Positions 20,701 to 26,505 are shown, numbered from the stretch's first letter. The stretch is 64,000 nt of DNA from Mycobacterium deserti (GCF_025345615.1 NZ_JAODWD010000003.1:682001-746000), one strand, 5' to 3'. The notes: generated by a model from the letters alone, not told the origin. Translations and numbers: made by a program.

Positions 20701-22886
20701 TGGGCGATGTCGTCGACAACGCGTCGCCGGCCGCGGCCGCCCAGCTCGGCGAGGATCTCACCGGGCTGTACGGGACGTACGGCGTCGAGTTCGAAGGTTA
20801 CGTCAACAGTTCGGGACGCGTCGTACTCGAGGGCGACCTTGTCAGTGACGGCGCTGAGATCGGTGCTGTCGCGTTCACGTTCGAGCGCGATGACGCGGGC
20901 AATCTCACCGTCCTACATGAATTGCACATCACAGCCGGACTCGCCGACGGCGCAGCCGCATCACAACGACTGATCGCCGAACTGGTGCCCAGTTTCATCG
21001 CGTCCGGCATCGATCGGATCGTGTCGACGACTCACGGACAGACCACGTGGGCCGCGATCGACCTCAGCGAAACATGGGACAGCGATCCGAAGAGGTTGCA
21101 GGACACCATCGCCAATCTCACGAGGTCGGCAAACCTGCTACTGCCCGAAGTTGCCGACGACACCAAGATCGTGCTGGAGGAGGTCCTGCAGGAGTTGGAC
21201 GCCGGAGGTGACCGGCTTCGTTCCCCCGTCGCGCTGGCGAGCCTCGAAACGGACGGCGAGCCCCACCTCGGCCGCCGGCTGCTGGAAGGCACGGGCCTTG
21301 ACCACGACGGCACAGGGGTCAGCACCGTCAAGACGCTGTGGAATTCCGACATGCTCACCGCGGGACAAAACTGCGGCCCGTGGGCGATCGCCGAGCTGTC
21401 CGCCATGTTCGGTGTGCCGTATCCACTGAACGTGACCGCTTCGGAACGCGGAATTCCGGCCCGGGCACTGTTCGAAGCCATCAAGTCTCGCGCCGATTTC
21501 ATGACGTACACCGAGGTGGAAAGGCTGCTCTCTCAGCTCAAGCCGACGCGGCCGGGGGAGCGGGGCCCTGCGGCGCTCTTGGTCTCGTCCTGGGTTTCGG
21601 GTGCGGGCCACGGCGGGCACGCCTACCTGGCGGTCTATGAGAATGGCCGCGTTCAGCTCAGGGACGCGTTTACCGGTGCGCCGTCGCGGTGGCCTCCGTA
21701 CTGGGGCGAGGGCGCCGTGCAACGCACCGCCGTCGGCGTCCTGAACTCCGACGGCACCGCGGTCATGGGTCTGGACGTGGGCACTGACCCTTATGCTGCC
21801 GCCGACGAGATCGGCTTTGTGCGGGGCGGCCCCGATCCGCTTGGACTGCCGCACCATTCGCCGGGGACGCTGTCCGATGCCGAGGCCCGCGCCGCATACA
21901 TCGATGGCGAACGCAGGATGCAGGAACTGAACGAGCGGCTCATTAGCGAGGGCATCGGAATCGAAGAACGCGCCCGGTTGTTGTCCGGGCTGCGAGACGA
22001 GCTGCGCGCTTGGACTCGGGATCTGATGAGCAACCGGAGTGTTGCCGAGTTCCTCGCGACGTACGAAAGTAATCCCACCTTCGAGGAGCTGATCGCCCAC
22101 AATGAGGCCAGGGGACTGGTCGGTGACGCGGTGTACGAAGCCGTCATCGCCACCGCTACGCACGGCCACCATGCACCGGGGACCCTGTCGGATATCGAAA
22201 CCACCGCGCTGTACACCGAATTCGAGTTGCGGATGCGCGACTACAACGGGCGCCTCACTCGCGACGGCCTCAGCGCCGAACAACGCGCTCGGATCCTGTC
22301 GGAGCTGCGAAACTCGCTCCGCGCCTGGACACGGGACCTCATGAGCAATCGGGTCGTCGCCGAGTTCCTCACGGCATACGAGGGCAATCCCACCTTCGAG
22401 GAGCTGGTCAGCCACTATGAGGCGAAAGGACTGGCAGGCGACGCGGTATACGAAGCCATCATCTACAGCGCGAGCCACAGTCATTACGCCAAGGGCACCC
22501 TTTCCGACGACGAAACTCGCACGGTCTACACGACATTCGAACTGAGGATGGGTGAGGTCCACGCGCAGCTCCTCAGGGACGGCGCAGGAGCCGAGGAGAG
22601 AGCCAGAACCATGTATGGCATGCGTGCCGCACTTCGGAGCTGGACACGCGCACTCATGGAGAACCGTGAACTCGCCGAATATCTGAATGCGAACGAACCC
22701 AACCCGACGTTCGAGGCCCTGGTAGATAGGCAGCGCACCAAGAAGGGACTCACCGGTGACGCGATTTTCGAAGCGATTGTCGCCAGTTCTATGCGTAGCC
22801 GCTCGAGCGTGAACGAAGCACTCGGCATCGACCCAGAGAACCCACCCCCATTGCCGCCCATGCGAGGGGCGAATGATGGGGACTGA
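8721..22886 (+). CDS. Giant mosaic WXG100-headed polymorphic-toxin-like protein, 4,721 residues
   Basis: One uninterrupted reading frame. Residues 1-300 match the CpnT-type WXG100-like N-terminal domain (motif IPPWLQWVSYLAGG), a type VII export head; this start aligns with the paralogue at 25142. Residues 310-625 are a Pro/Ser/Thr linker. Papain-fold, glutamine-deamidase-like modules have Cys/His at 637/713, 2841/2916, 3265/3340 and 4218/4300. Four helical plus DUF1023 hydrolase modules cover about 800-2810, with nucleophile positions Ala1066, Ser1599, Ser2142 and Ser2671. Four modules of 200-250 residues (about 2985-3230, 3405-3670, 3710-3950, 3960-4200) have weak GNAT-like features. Three 105-residue helical repeats close the protein. 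Known relatives carry one toxin domain at the C-terminus; this one carries many, internally. Export and toxicity are inferred; a large surface or multi-enzyme protein is an alternative. Confidence 0.85.
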   Translation: MDVEIPPWLQWVSYLAGGEWPQGSESGMFRIQEHLAAAAAELEDLIPELNRVRSETLSVLMGETADAADGQFAMLFDGDYAVDKLSDGLRALGESSGYTGSEIEYSKLSILVGLALAAAEITYALSMSGPTFGASTAAIPLIEWATATAIRQLISLVMKNVAARVRYMLSQTSVKRLVFEGVQESMQELAIAATQEGIVYGIQGDRYNVNGERLLLNGIASTVGGGAGGVTAVPTSHYLGPAKSRLSAAGKGAATFFTAGVIGNIAGTASVGGEFDPFMILVSSSTSSVGGLGGAGVSSGRAPDTSNGQQSGTQPPDAGSAPEGDLPSGGPDDGDTAVAQPDDEPSIANSSNGNGQDPHSVDGAPVSEPTNGQSAPEATQTAVDQSPGDKPTQADPQSTHIRDARDTSPQTPEGATLSGAGTGGDHSSSSPTQGLPVADSESDPSQNGRSVASVHADAPPSTVSDPGTESVVVDPISDSSPATTPTIADNGAPTDTPSVADPRSQPQASAAVPPSGVGPSAVPNAQSLTSSASTPSSASPPSSTPAPSSTPATPSSPTTAASTPASTSPKPTGQQHVPQTPKATASAFEVTATPAARVFDITPARAKRGAQQDDAGDPSQPVDALNDRQDGSEPVDCLDKLAAWLSDKLRRPISLAGAPSPQGRPAIALFQALGSGSVFADYAEVRRVLRRMEDGAFAVLTSAWAGGPTRGGHAYLAIRDGDTVRFEDISSELPLNWDEGDVLRTAVGYFHADGQAVQPLRGVRQLVPAAAIGEVAGPPLDGNGALDSNSSPGDEWQGTVPQRMVAQAALERRGLTLEQAGELRNPSGLMELASERARDNAAWWDALTGAEQRALIETIPDHIGNAEGIPAAARHAANTLSLEQDRARLQELRDRGMRLTRMQRNELARLDRVDKALARAADEAKQAGVGGPLLLAFDAMAFGGDGRAVVAFGSDPTNPDPYLAESVSWHVPGQGVTIDQIGACMGDALNQLQSVRHENSNLKAASIAWIGYDTPSGAKSWRAAGHKLAREGAAILYSDIKAFNAARDVRATDGTRFQNNHIFAHAYGSTTASYAGERGRLATDIRTVTLIGSAGAGRMQHADEFGIGAENVFVATSSRDPFSALGGRRPGRFGRIFGMGLGVDPAMASFGAQRITAEFSAEMDRARNLGTHNAYYRFVDGTDGVRSESLANFGRIAAGLPKEVEFEEHRTVDQRPWHQLGWRTIEPASGRALNLDGDTDAQQGDRETRRVWNPRWRAEPIETVEPAQIDDSGDSGDSGDQTDNRAPAEVVADALAQRGVDSAEELMNPVSRNKVRTPQARANARQWKKLTPEQRQALTMNDPQRIARMVGIPPADLGVARARANAHWWQGLSPTERTELINAHPREIGNSLGIYATDRDTANRRMLERYKKFAAGKQAKLDAGERPSDEELNLLLRVNRIDTGLREAGLATERAGVDPPLLVAFDPLEFDRDGRAVVSFGDPDVADSVSWLVPGIRTTIDDLGHFHDPAYFYLPGALQHLQSTQREAAERGESLTAASMLWIGYDSPNDSHEWRVLGDKFARDGGDILHADICSSNAARDVWAGDGSHFSGNFVFGHSYGSTTVSFAGRDGRLADHIRAATLLGSPGAGPLKHASDFGIGAENVYVASSSTDPITALGGRTPEQTGRILGRGRGIDPAMDSFGAVRITSEFPAAMNTTETAATHRSYYSVVGSTSGPPIRTESSANFGRIASGHGDQVHREMHRTVADRRWYQLGWRTVEPAASRQLRLDGGAGPAHSANRHVRIRVNPRWRSAAATEAERLEGELDAMEAAENPQAAPDQPSVSTGPSPLVNTGAVTDALALRGVTSADELTNPVSRRKVRTEEARANARWWDGLTPQQRQTLIENDPQLVGGKLGIPPADLAEARARANAAWWAALNSDQRNELVRAYPKQIGNSEGIFGEDRDAANRRMLQRYRVRAAEVQAKVNVGEVPTDGEIDLLLRLNKIDTGLRNVEVAAAQAGRKPPLLLAFDPLEFGYDGRAVISFGDPREADSVSWLVPGIRSTIDSVNGFYLRGALAHLQSTLREADAAGKGKDFSAASMLWIGYDAPNDSHEWRATGTKLAREGGDILYSDIRAFNAARDVWAGDGSHFSNNNIFGHSYGSTTTSFAGQERRLANHVRTVTLIGSPGAGPMRHARDFGIGAHMVFVASSSWDFVTALGGRHADQAGRILGRGLGIDPAMDAFGAVRVTSEFPATMNSWESYATHRDYFAYVDTATNPAIRTESAANFGRIAAGEEQRVHREAHRTAEQRPGRPARTIEPAAGRPLRLDGNTGHAYSADRDTRQRFNPRWGAFDAVEAQRLAGELDELDNIDDTEPAPVDIEDELTKVAAGEEIAEDDAETEPDIKTETEPSGDTDGDDKTVADRALAKRVPPVRAEELRNTQAASVQEASARARNNARWWDGLTDREKQALFETYSLDIGNSEGIPPSDRDTANRQTLRELRERADEIQSRQDRFERTTRAERASVKKLNRLEDALAKAARDANRAGVEGPVLLAFDPSEFGGDGSALVAFGDDAYIADKVSWHVPGVQTTLDSLFGFYTTSALNHAVSVREANAASPETSAQTVASIAWFGYDTPSGSKLWRAMGTKFARLGGDRLFHAISTFNAGRDANNGGDSHFKDNDVFGYSYGSTTTGFASRDGRLSNDVRTVSLVGSPGAGPQKHASDFGIGADNVFVLSSSRDMITALGGRTPSSAGRILGIGLGIDPAMDSFGAVRVTAEAAPELNRPLILGTHHTYYLGGEALANLGRIGAGRHQDLEHEPHRSTGKRRGLLRTVELAGDRTAHRIGNPVWLRGHNCAELVAGDLADRYGRPFELSSKPSRRGMLARALFEAARTDVDFATYEDVRKRLIELGPGSAAVLTSRWRGGRGGGHAYLAINDGNEIFLIDRHSPRARSGWPPHWGQDAVSRTVVGYLDSDGRPVGRTDDDVPLQLDAADEIGFVRGARSDPDFVRKQQEYRAKDPATRRVDTRYADDLRDVVNLVDDTARANQLARDLSGYYGRYRIEFEANRFGKEVMLTGKIFDGDTEIGVTQRVFDLDDDGKLVASHTGLVIKEEFKRLRGQGFSRSFTSELERFYLHSGVDRIELRTHDKGGYAWARQGFTWNPAASKLRESLESIISSAAELSRHVDADAQAELAKLAKTLDPNNPRLPEPIDIATLRTASEPELGRKLLEGVGKRATHGINYVRYMPSAADPEADSGSRFGAWLKRTLGIGSDPDANCAQVIADVLSARHERTFRVPVPRPKMGVPAWAVFEAVESGSQFQTYDDVEATLLRLGHGSSAVLASRWAAGRQSGHAYLALNDDNQIYLYDPHTRQRSPWPPPWHPATVARTAVGYLQRNGDAERPLHDVPLQLAAADTIGDVRGPVDDSSFSRRQADYRRQDPATRHVEARYAQPLGEVLAGVSVNPAGPDQLAADLSGVYGPCRIDMTQEHFDSGPVEDQMDAIASGIPLFGPSIYGDVVFEGERVGTIHWGVKPETLGGLTVEHQLFIEGDVPIRELTDAVAREIEPYLLRSGVARVDSTVSGVGAYGAAARGETWNPDPDLLAQSLNEVKRSADELWALASDATRGVLDEVVARLDPDGTDIATPIELAALSTPDEPDLGRQLLEGTGIYDRYDEEMVSETLLHTVTDLRADRSDWLPPDAQAEGRPEKGGARFDPAPADAGVPVVGDVRFGPKFASRQEDYRSDDSTTRRVEPNYADPLDVVVDSSSPVAAAQLAADLSGVYGDYRVEFVVSPTQDSDRISVFLVGDILRGDDIVGGIGRTFYRDDQDRLIVENDALAIYSDDVAVEDVAREIDSALEPYYWRHGVHHVAEEVDGTGRAAVARGFTWDPDPAKLDESLANMTENARALGREVGDEVRAVLRSVVKTLNPTHPDLPTPAYLNSFDVGERLLAETNWWGVKYRPPTDAIGASAPTSDADQEFLSEQAEYRMALPSTRQVDARYAQPLGDVVDNASPAAAAQLGEDLTGLYGTYGVEFEGYVNSSGRVVLEGDLVSDGAEIGAVAFTFERDDAGNLTVLHELHITAGLADGAAASQRLIAELVPSFIASGIDRIVSTTHGQTTWAAIDLSETWDSDPKRLQDTIANLTRSANLLLPEVADDTKIVLEEVLQELDAGGDRLRSPVALASLETDGEPHLGRRLLEGTGLDHDGTGVSTVKTLWNSDMLTAGQNCGPWAIAELSAMFGVPYPLNVTASERGIPARALFEAIKSRADFMTYTEVERLLSQLKPTRPGERGPAALLVSSWVSGAGHGGHAYLAVYENGRVQLRDAFTGAPSRWPPYWGEGAVQRTAVGVLNSDGTAVMGLDVGTDPYAAADEIGFVRGGPDPLGLPHHSPGTLSDAEARAAYIDGERRMQELNERLISEGIGIEERARLLSGLRDELRAWTRDLMSNRSVAEFLATYESNPTFEELIAHNEARGLVGDAVYEAVIATATHGHHAPGTLSDIETTALYTEFELRMRDYNGRLTRDGLSAEQRARILSELRNSLRAWTRDLMSNRVVAEFLTAYEGNPTFEELVSHYEAKGLAGDAVYEAIIYSASHSHYAKGTLSDDETRTVYTTFELRMGEVHAQLLRDGAGAEERARTMYGMRAALRSWTRALMENRELAEYLNANEPNPTFEALVDRQRTKKGLTGDAIFEAIVASSMRSRSSVNEALGIDPENPPPLPPMRGANDGD
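11110..17170 (+). repeat. Four tandem helical + DUF1023 alpha/beta-hydrolase modules within the giant gene
   Basis: Approximate module limits are 11110-12500, 12580-14100, 14220-15720 and 15930-17170. Each has a helical lead with W-W and HIGN/QIGN-type motifs ending in D-T-AN, then a hydrolase core starting PLLLAFD or PVLLAFD. The nucleophile elbows read AHAYGST, GHSYGST, GHSYGST and GYSYGST; the acid lies in SS-x-D ahead of ALGG and the histidine in a TH motif before an aromatic pair. All four keep the Asp and His. The arrangement shows repeated internal duplication. Modules 2 and 3 are closest to each other and have a doubled helical lead. Confidence 0.85.
21850..22800 (+). repeat. Three tandem C-terminal repeats of about 105 residues within the giant gene
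   Basis: Three successive units start near 21852, 22168 and 22482, each opening with a GTLSD motif. Each continues through a helical core with AWTRDLMSN or SWTRALMEN, then NPTFEELI, NPTFEELV or NPTFEALV, and ends in GDA(V/I)(Y/F)EA. The period is about 315 bases. I do not recognise the family. Composition suggests all-alpha structure with alternating acidic and basic faces. Confidence 0.85.
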
Positions 22887-22904
22887 CGCGGGAGAATTCA
22901 CCTT

Positions 22905-23159
22905 ATGAGCGACAACCAAGGCCTCACGCCATTGGGCTATGCCCAGTCGGGCCTCCGAGGAAAGCTGGCCCGGGTGCTCGTCGAGGAACCCACCGACGAA
23001 ATCGATTGGCCTGCCGACCTACCGGAAGGGATCAAAACGGTGGTCATCCTCGATGATGCGCCGAATCCGCACCACACGCTGCGCGTCCATCCACCGGACG
23101 ACCCCTCGCGGGTCGCCTTGGTGGTGTATGACCAGCTGGCGCTTTGCGAGGAACAGTGA
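22905..23159 (+). CDS. Small hypothetical protein after the giant gene
   Basis: An 84-residue protein of unknown family encoded 18 bases after the giant gene. It has no signal peptide or membrane helix. The composition is mixed, with a hydrophobic strand-like segment (TVVILDD) and an acidic tail. Its stop overlaps the ATG of the next small gene (TGATG), which argues that both are real and translated together. Position suggests an accessory or immunity role toward one of the giant protein's modules, but nothing in the sequence proves it. Confidence 0.6.
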   Translation: MSDNQGLTPLGYAQSGLRGKLARVLVEEPTDEIDWPADLPEGIKTVVILDDAPNPHHTLRVHPPDDPSRVALVVYDQLALCEEQ

Positions 23160-23389
23160 TGGATCCACGGCGAGTGGAGCTCAACCGGGTGCACAGCATC
23201 CAGATGGGTTTGCTGTTCGAACAGTTCCTGCAGACCCACCCTGGGGTGGAACCCGATGTCGACGAAGCAACGCTGACACCAGAGCAAGAGGCCGAGTGGA
23301 CCGCGTACAGCGCGCAGTTGCTGGCCAGGCAGCAGGCGGAGCGATCAGCGCTTGCCGATCAGATCGAAGCAGAACAGCGACGGTCGTAG
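23159..23389 (+). CDS. Small helical hypothetical protein
   Basis: A 76-residue, highly charged protein with a Gln/Glu/Ala-rich second half that should form a long helix or coiled coil. The start at ATG 23159 overlaps the previous stop and is preferred to an upstream GTG-type start at 23144 inside that gene. No family is recognised. Its placement between the giant gene and the putative immunity gene suggests membership in the same transcription unit. Confidence 0.6.
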   Translation: MDPRRVELNRVHSIQMGLLFEQFLQTHPGVEPDVDEATLTPEQEAEWTAYSAQLLARQQAERSALADQIEAEQRRS

Positions 23390-23419
23390 GGTATGACGAA
23401 CGCACGGGAGGACAACGCA

Positions 23420-24964
23420 ATGGAAGCGACGCAGGCGATCTCCTTGGTGTCGGACTGGATCCGGTCCCGCCGCCTGGACTACCCAACGGAGGGTTTGGCG
23501 GCCGATCGCTTCGAGGCCGGCTGGAGTGTGTACGCGCCGGTGGACGTCGACGAAAGCGATCCGATGGCGTTTCTCAACATGCCGGTCGGCCGGTCGGTGT
23601 TCTTGGTCGGCGATTCCGGCCGCATCGAAGAGGTGTCGTCGTCGGTGCCCCCGCTGCAGGCCCAGGCCCGCTTCGCGGCCGCCGAGCACGCCACCCAGGC
23701 GCCCAGCGCCGCCCGCACATCAAAGCCTGAGGCCGACGAGGCGGCGGAGTTCATGGCCGAGTTCGAGCGTCAGTTCAACCAAGCCGCGGCCGAAGGCCCG
23801 CCTGCAATCGCAGGTTTCACGATCGTCGACGACAAGCCGGCCGCGAACGGGGACGCGAAAGGCGGTGGCGAGGCAGCCGCAACGGCAGACGAGGCGTCGC
23901 AGCTGATCGATCCGATCGTGCAGCAACTGGCCCTGCTTGGCCCGCAGGAGTGGGACGAATTCTCGGCGGTGTTCGCGTTCACCGTTTCCTCGCAGATCGC
24001 CCAGCTACAGTTCTGGTCCAAGGACCGAACGGGCTTGGTGCCTGTGCCGCAGTCGGTAGCCGCCCTGGTCAGCCAGCAACGTGAGATCGCGGCACGAATG
24101 CCGGCAGGGCCGTGGTGGCGGCTCCTGCTGACTGTGAACAACAGCGGCGAGACGGCCGTCGAGTACGACTACGGCGACGAACCCTTCCCCGACGACCAGC
24201 TGGTCGCCCCTGAGCACTATCGCAACGACCTGGAAACCTATCCACGCGAACGTGTGCCGGTGTGGCTCGCCGGATATGTCGCTGGCCCCGCCGCGCAGGG
24301 CCGCGATCCGCGCCAGGCCGCCAATGCGGCATCGGCAGATGCCGCCGGACGCCGCGCGATCACGACTGCCGACATCCCCCCACTGGAGGACCTGATTGCC
24401 CGGTGGGCCGCGGTGTCGGCCGCCTACACCGGCGTCGAATCAGGCTGGGGGCCTCGCGTTTACCCCGGCTACTTCTGGTACGAGAGCGACCGTCGCAGCG
24501 GGTCGACCCTGTTCGTTCTCCCCGGCCACCGAGCGGTGCTGTCCGGCGGCAGGTGGGATTCAGAGCTGCTCGACGCCGCGTACAACGGTGGGCAACCGCT
24601 GCCGGATCTCTATGCAGGGGCGCCCGCCTGGGTCAACGACAGCGCTCTGAACACCCGCAATCGCAACGGCCTGTTGACGTTCTGCTATTGGTGGGTTGAC
24701 GGTCAGTGGTTCCGGGGTGCTGTCGACACGTCGGGTGAACTGGAGGCCGCAATCCCCGCCATCCGGGCGCCGGAGGAGACCGTTCAGGCGATGATCGGTC
24801 AGACCGGCCCCGGATCTGAAGACGCCTGCGAAACGTTGTTGGCGGCGGCAGTGGCACGCAGCGCCACGTCCGGTGATGTCGCGGCCATCTTCGCTGACCG
24901 GCCCGATGCCGATGTCGCTGCGGCGGTCAACCAGCTCAGCCTCGCGGGAGTGCTGAGCTACTGA
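23420..24964 (+). CDS. Probable multi-domain immunity protein for the giant toxin-like protein
   Basis: A 514-residue cytosolic-looking protein. Residues 1-80 resemble the Imm35/YrhB type of immunity domain: an N-terminal helix, a pattern FEAGWSVY, then VGRSVFLVGDSGRIEEVSS. After an Ala/Glu-rich linker, residues about 160-290 contain WWRLLLTVNNSG followed by VEYDYGDEPFPDDQ and read like a DUF600/YezG-type immunity domain. Residues about 325-440 form a third, aromatic-rich globular part that I cannot name. ATG 23420 is preferred because GGGAGGA lies seven bases upstream; ATG 23393 is the alternative. Several putative immunity folds in one chain would suit a toxin with several active modules. 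The domain assignments are by eye and tentative. Confidence 0.6.
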   Translation: MEATQAISLVSDWIRSRRLDYPTEGLAADRFEAGWSVYAPVDVDESDPMAFLNMPVGRSVFLVGDSGRIEEVSSSVPPLQAQARFAAAEHATQAPSAARTSKPEADEAAEFMAEFERQFNQAAAEGPPAIAGFTIVDDKPAANGDAKGGGEAAATADEASQLIDPIVQQLALLGPQEWDEFSAVFAFTVSSQIAQLQFWSKDRTGLVPVPQSVAALVSQQREIAARMPAGPWWRLLLTVNNSGETAVEYDYGDEPFPDDQLVAPEHYRNDLETYPRERVPVWLAGYVAGPAAQGRDPRQAANAASADAAGRRAITTADIPPLEDLIARWAAVSAAYTGVESGWGPRVYPGYFWYESDRRSGSTLFVLPGHRAVLSGGRWDSELLDAAYNGGQPLPDLYAGAPAWVNDSALNTRNRNGLLTFCYWWVDGQWFRGAVDTSGELEAAIPAIRAPEETVQAMIGQTGPGSEDACETLLAAAVARSATSGDVAAIFADRPDADVAAAVNQLSLAGVLSY

Positions 24965-25141
24965 CGTTCAGGCGCATGCGAGACAACGTTTGATCAGATC
25001 GAACTGAGCGAACGCGAGCTATCCGGTAGCCGAACATTCGGTGAATAGGGCCGTGCCGAGTAGCCCGCTGATGTCGAACGTCATAGCGTGAATTGTCGTG
25101 TCGCATTTAGGTTTTGACTGGCAGATATCCGGAGTCTGCCC

Positions 25142-26065
25142 GTGACGATCCAGATCCCGGGCTCTCTTCAGTGGGTGTCCTATCTGGTCGGGTCGGAATG
25201 GCCCGAGGGCGACGAAGACGCCATGTTTCGCATCGGCGACCAGTGGCATAGCAGCGCTGATCAAATGGCGGTCCTGATTCCGTCACTGAATCGAATGCGG
25301 GAGAAGACGAGTTCAGTCCTTCAGGGCGTGACGGCCGGCGCCGCTGATGATCAGTTCGCGTTGCTCTTCGACGGGGACGCGTCGGTCGACAAACTCGCCG
25401 AAGCGATGGCGGCCCTCGGTGACCTCGCGCAAAGTACCGGCAGGAGCATCGAATACACGAAGCTGCAGATTCTGACCTCGCTTGCGATCGCGGCGTTCGA
25501 GATTTCGTGGGCGCTGGCTCAGACATCCGTGACCGCCGGTGCGTCTGCTGCGGCCATACCTGTCATCGAAGGCGCCACGTCGGCCGCAATCCGTCAGATC
25601 GTGTCGTTGCTGCTCAAGCAAATCATGACCGATCTGGGCAACACGATGCGTAGGACGATGGTCCACAGAATCGTGAAGAAGGCCGGAGTGGAGTCAGCCG
25701 AGGCGGTGGGACAAGAACTGGCCATCCAAGGCATTCAGCAGTCCAACGGTCACCAAAAGGGCTATGACTGGCAGAAAGTCGGTGTCGTCGCAGCAGCGAA
25801 CGCGGCAGGCGGAGCTGCTCAGGGGGCGGCGAGCGATGTCGGCAGGCGGGTGCTGGGTGACTCGACGCTGAAGGGTGCCGCAGTCGGATACGGCGCGGGC
25901 ATGGCCAAGAAGATCGTCGGTGCGCTCGCCACCGGTCAACCTGTCGATCTGGTCGCCGTGCTCGGTTCAGCGCCGACAGCCGCGACCGGCGCGGTGCGCG
26001 GGAGGGCCACGGCCCGCAATGCCGGTCGCACGGACGCCGACAACGGTTCCGCGGAGCCCGAGTAG
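25142..26065 (+). CDS. WXG100-like delivery domain protein without toxin part
   Basis: A 307-residue protein aligning along most of its length with residues 1-300 of the giant protein: IPGSLQWVSYLVGSEWPEGDE against IPPWLQWVSYLAGGEWP, and AADDQFALLFDGD against AADGQFAMLFDGD. The hydrophobic, helical middle and the SAAIPVIE segment are shared. After this head it ends in a short Ala/Gly-rich tail, with no catalytic module and no remnant of one before the next gene. The GTG start is supported by alignment with the giant protein's start. It could be a relic of a toxin, an acceptor for recombined toxin tips, or a structural partner of the giant protein. It overlaps the next gene by one base-pair step (TAGTG). 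Confidence 0.8.
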   Translation: MTIQIPGSLQWVSYLVGSEWPEGDEDAMFRIGDQWHSSADQMAVLIPSLNRMREKTSSVLQGVTAGAADDQFALLFDGDASVDKLAEAMAALGDLAQSTGRSIEYTKLQILTSLAIAAFEISWALAQTSVTAGASAAAIPVIEGATSAAIRQIVSLLLKQIMTDLGNTMRRTMVHRIVKKAGVESAEAVGQELAIQGIQQSNGHQKGYDWQKVGVVAAANAAGGAAQGAASDVGRRVLGDSTLKGAAVGYGAGMAKKIVGALATGQPVDLVAVLGSAPTAATGAVRGRATARNAGRTDADNGSAEPE

Positions 26066-26505
26066 TGGACAACGAGACTGCGCGACACGACTTGACCGAG
26101 GCGCTCGCCCTCATGCAGGAACACCTGGCTGAACTCGCCGTGGTTGAGCGCAGACGCGCCGCGTTGTCCGCGACTGCCGCCTCAGCAGAGGGAACCGTCG
26201 TCGTGGCGGTCGATGCTCGAGGCGTCGTGTTCGAGGCGAATGTCGACGAATCCTATTTCGACGAACACGATTTGGCTGATCTCGGCGGATTCATCGCCGA
26301 GGCAGCTCAGGCGGCCGCGGCCGACGTGGCGCATCGATCGGCGGAAATGCTTGCGCCCCTATCGGAGCGGCGTGCGCAGTTCCCCTCACTGGCTGACATC
26401 GTCGACGGCGCACCCGACATCCGCAGTCTGTTGAGGCCGAACGCGGCTGCCGACCACAACGGCACCGACCCCGATCATTACCCCACCGTAAGGAGTTCGC
26501 CTTGA
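26065..26505 (+). CDS. YbaB/EbfC-like small protein of the second cassette (copy 2)
   Basis: A 146-residue paralogue of the protein encoded at 7915. The N-terminal helix, the VVVAVDARGVVFEANVDESY strand region and the ending DIVDGAPDIRSLL match its counterpart (EIVEGAPDLRDL). The GTG start overlaps the stop of the delivery-domain gene and its end overlaps the next TTG start, so the three genes form a tightly coupled unit. The retained conservation in both copies suggests both are under selection. A role as cytosolic helper of the WXG-headed proteins is inferred. Confidence 0.75.
   Translation: MDNETARHDLTEALALMQEHLAELAVVERRRAALSATAASAEGTVVVAVDARGVVFEANVDESYFDEHDLADLGGFIAEAAQAAAADVAHRSAEMLAPLSERRAQFPSLADIVDGAPDIRSLLRPNAAADHNGTDPDHYPTVRSSP

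Noticed and set aside
21138..22919. Long - strand open frame of 593 codons
   Set aside because: It is antisense to the C-terminal repeats of the giant protein, shows no family motif, and reflects GC-rich third positions of the real gene.
24965..25141. Promoter for the second cassette
   Set aside because: A TTGACT is visible at about 25113, but the matching -10 would fall after the start codon, and I found no better pair by eye.
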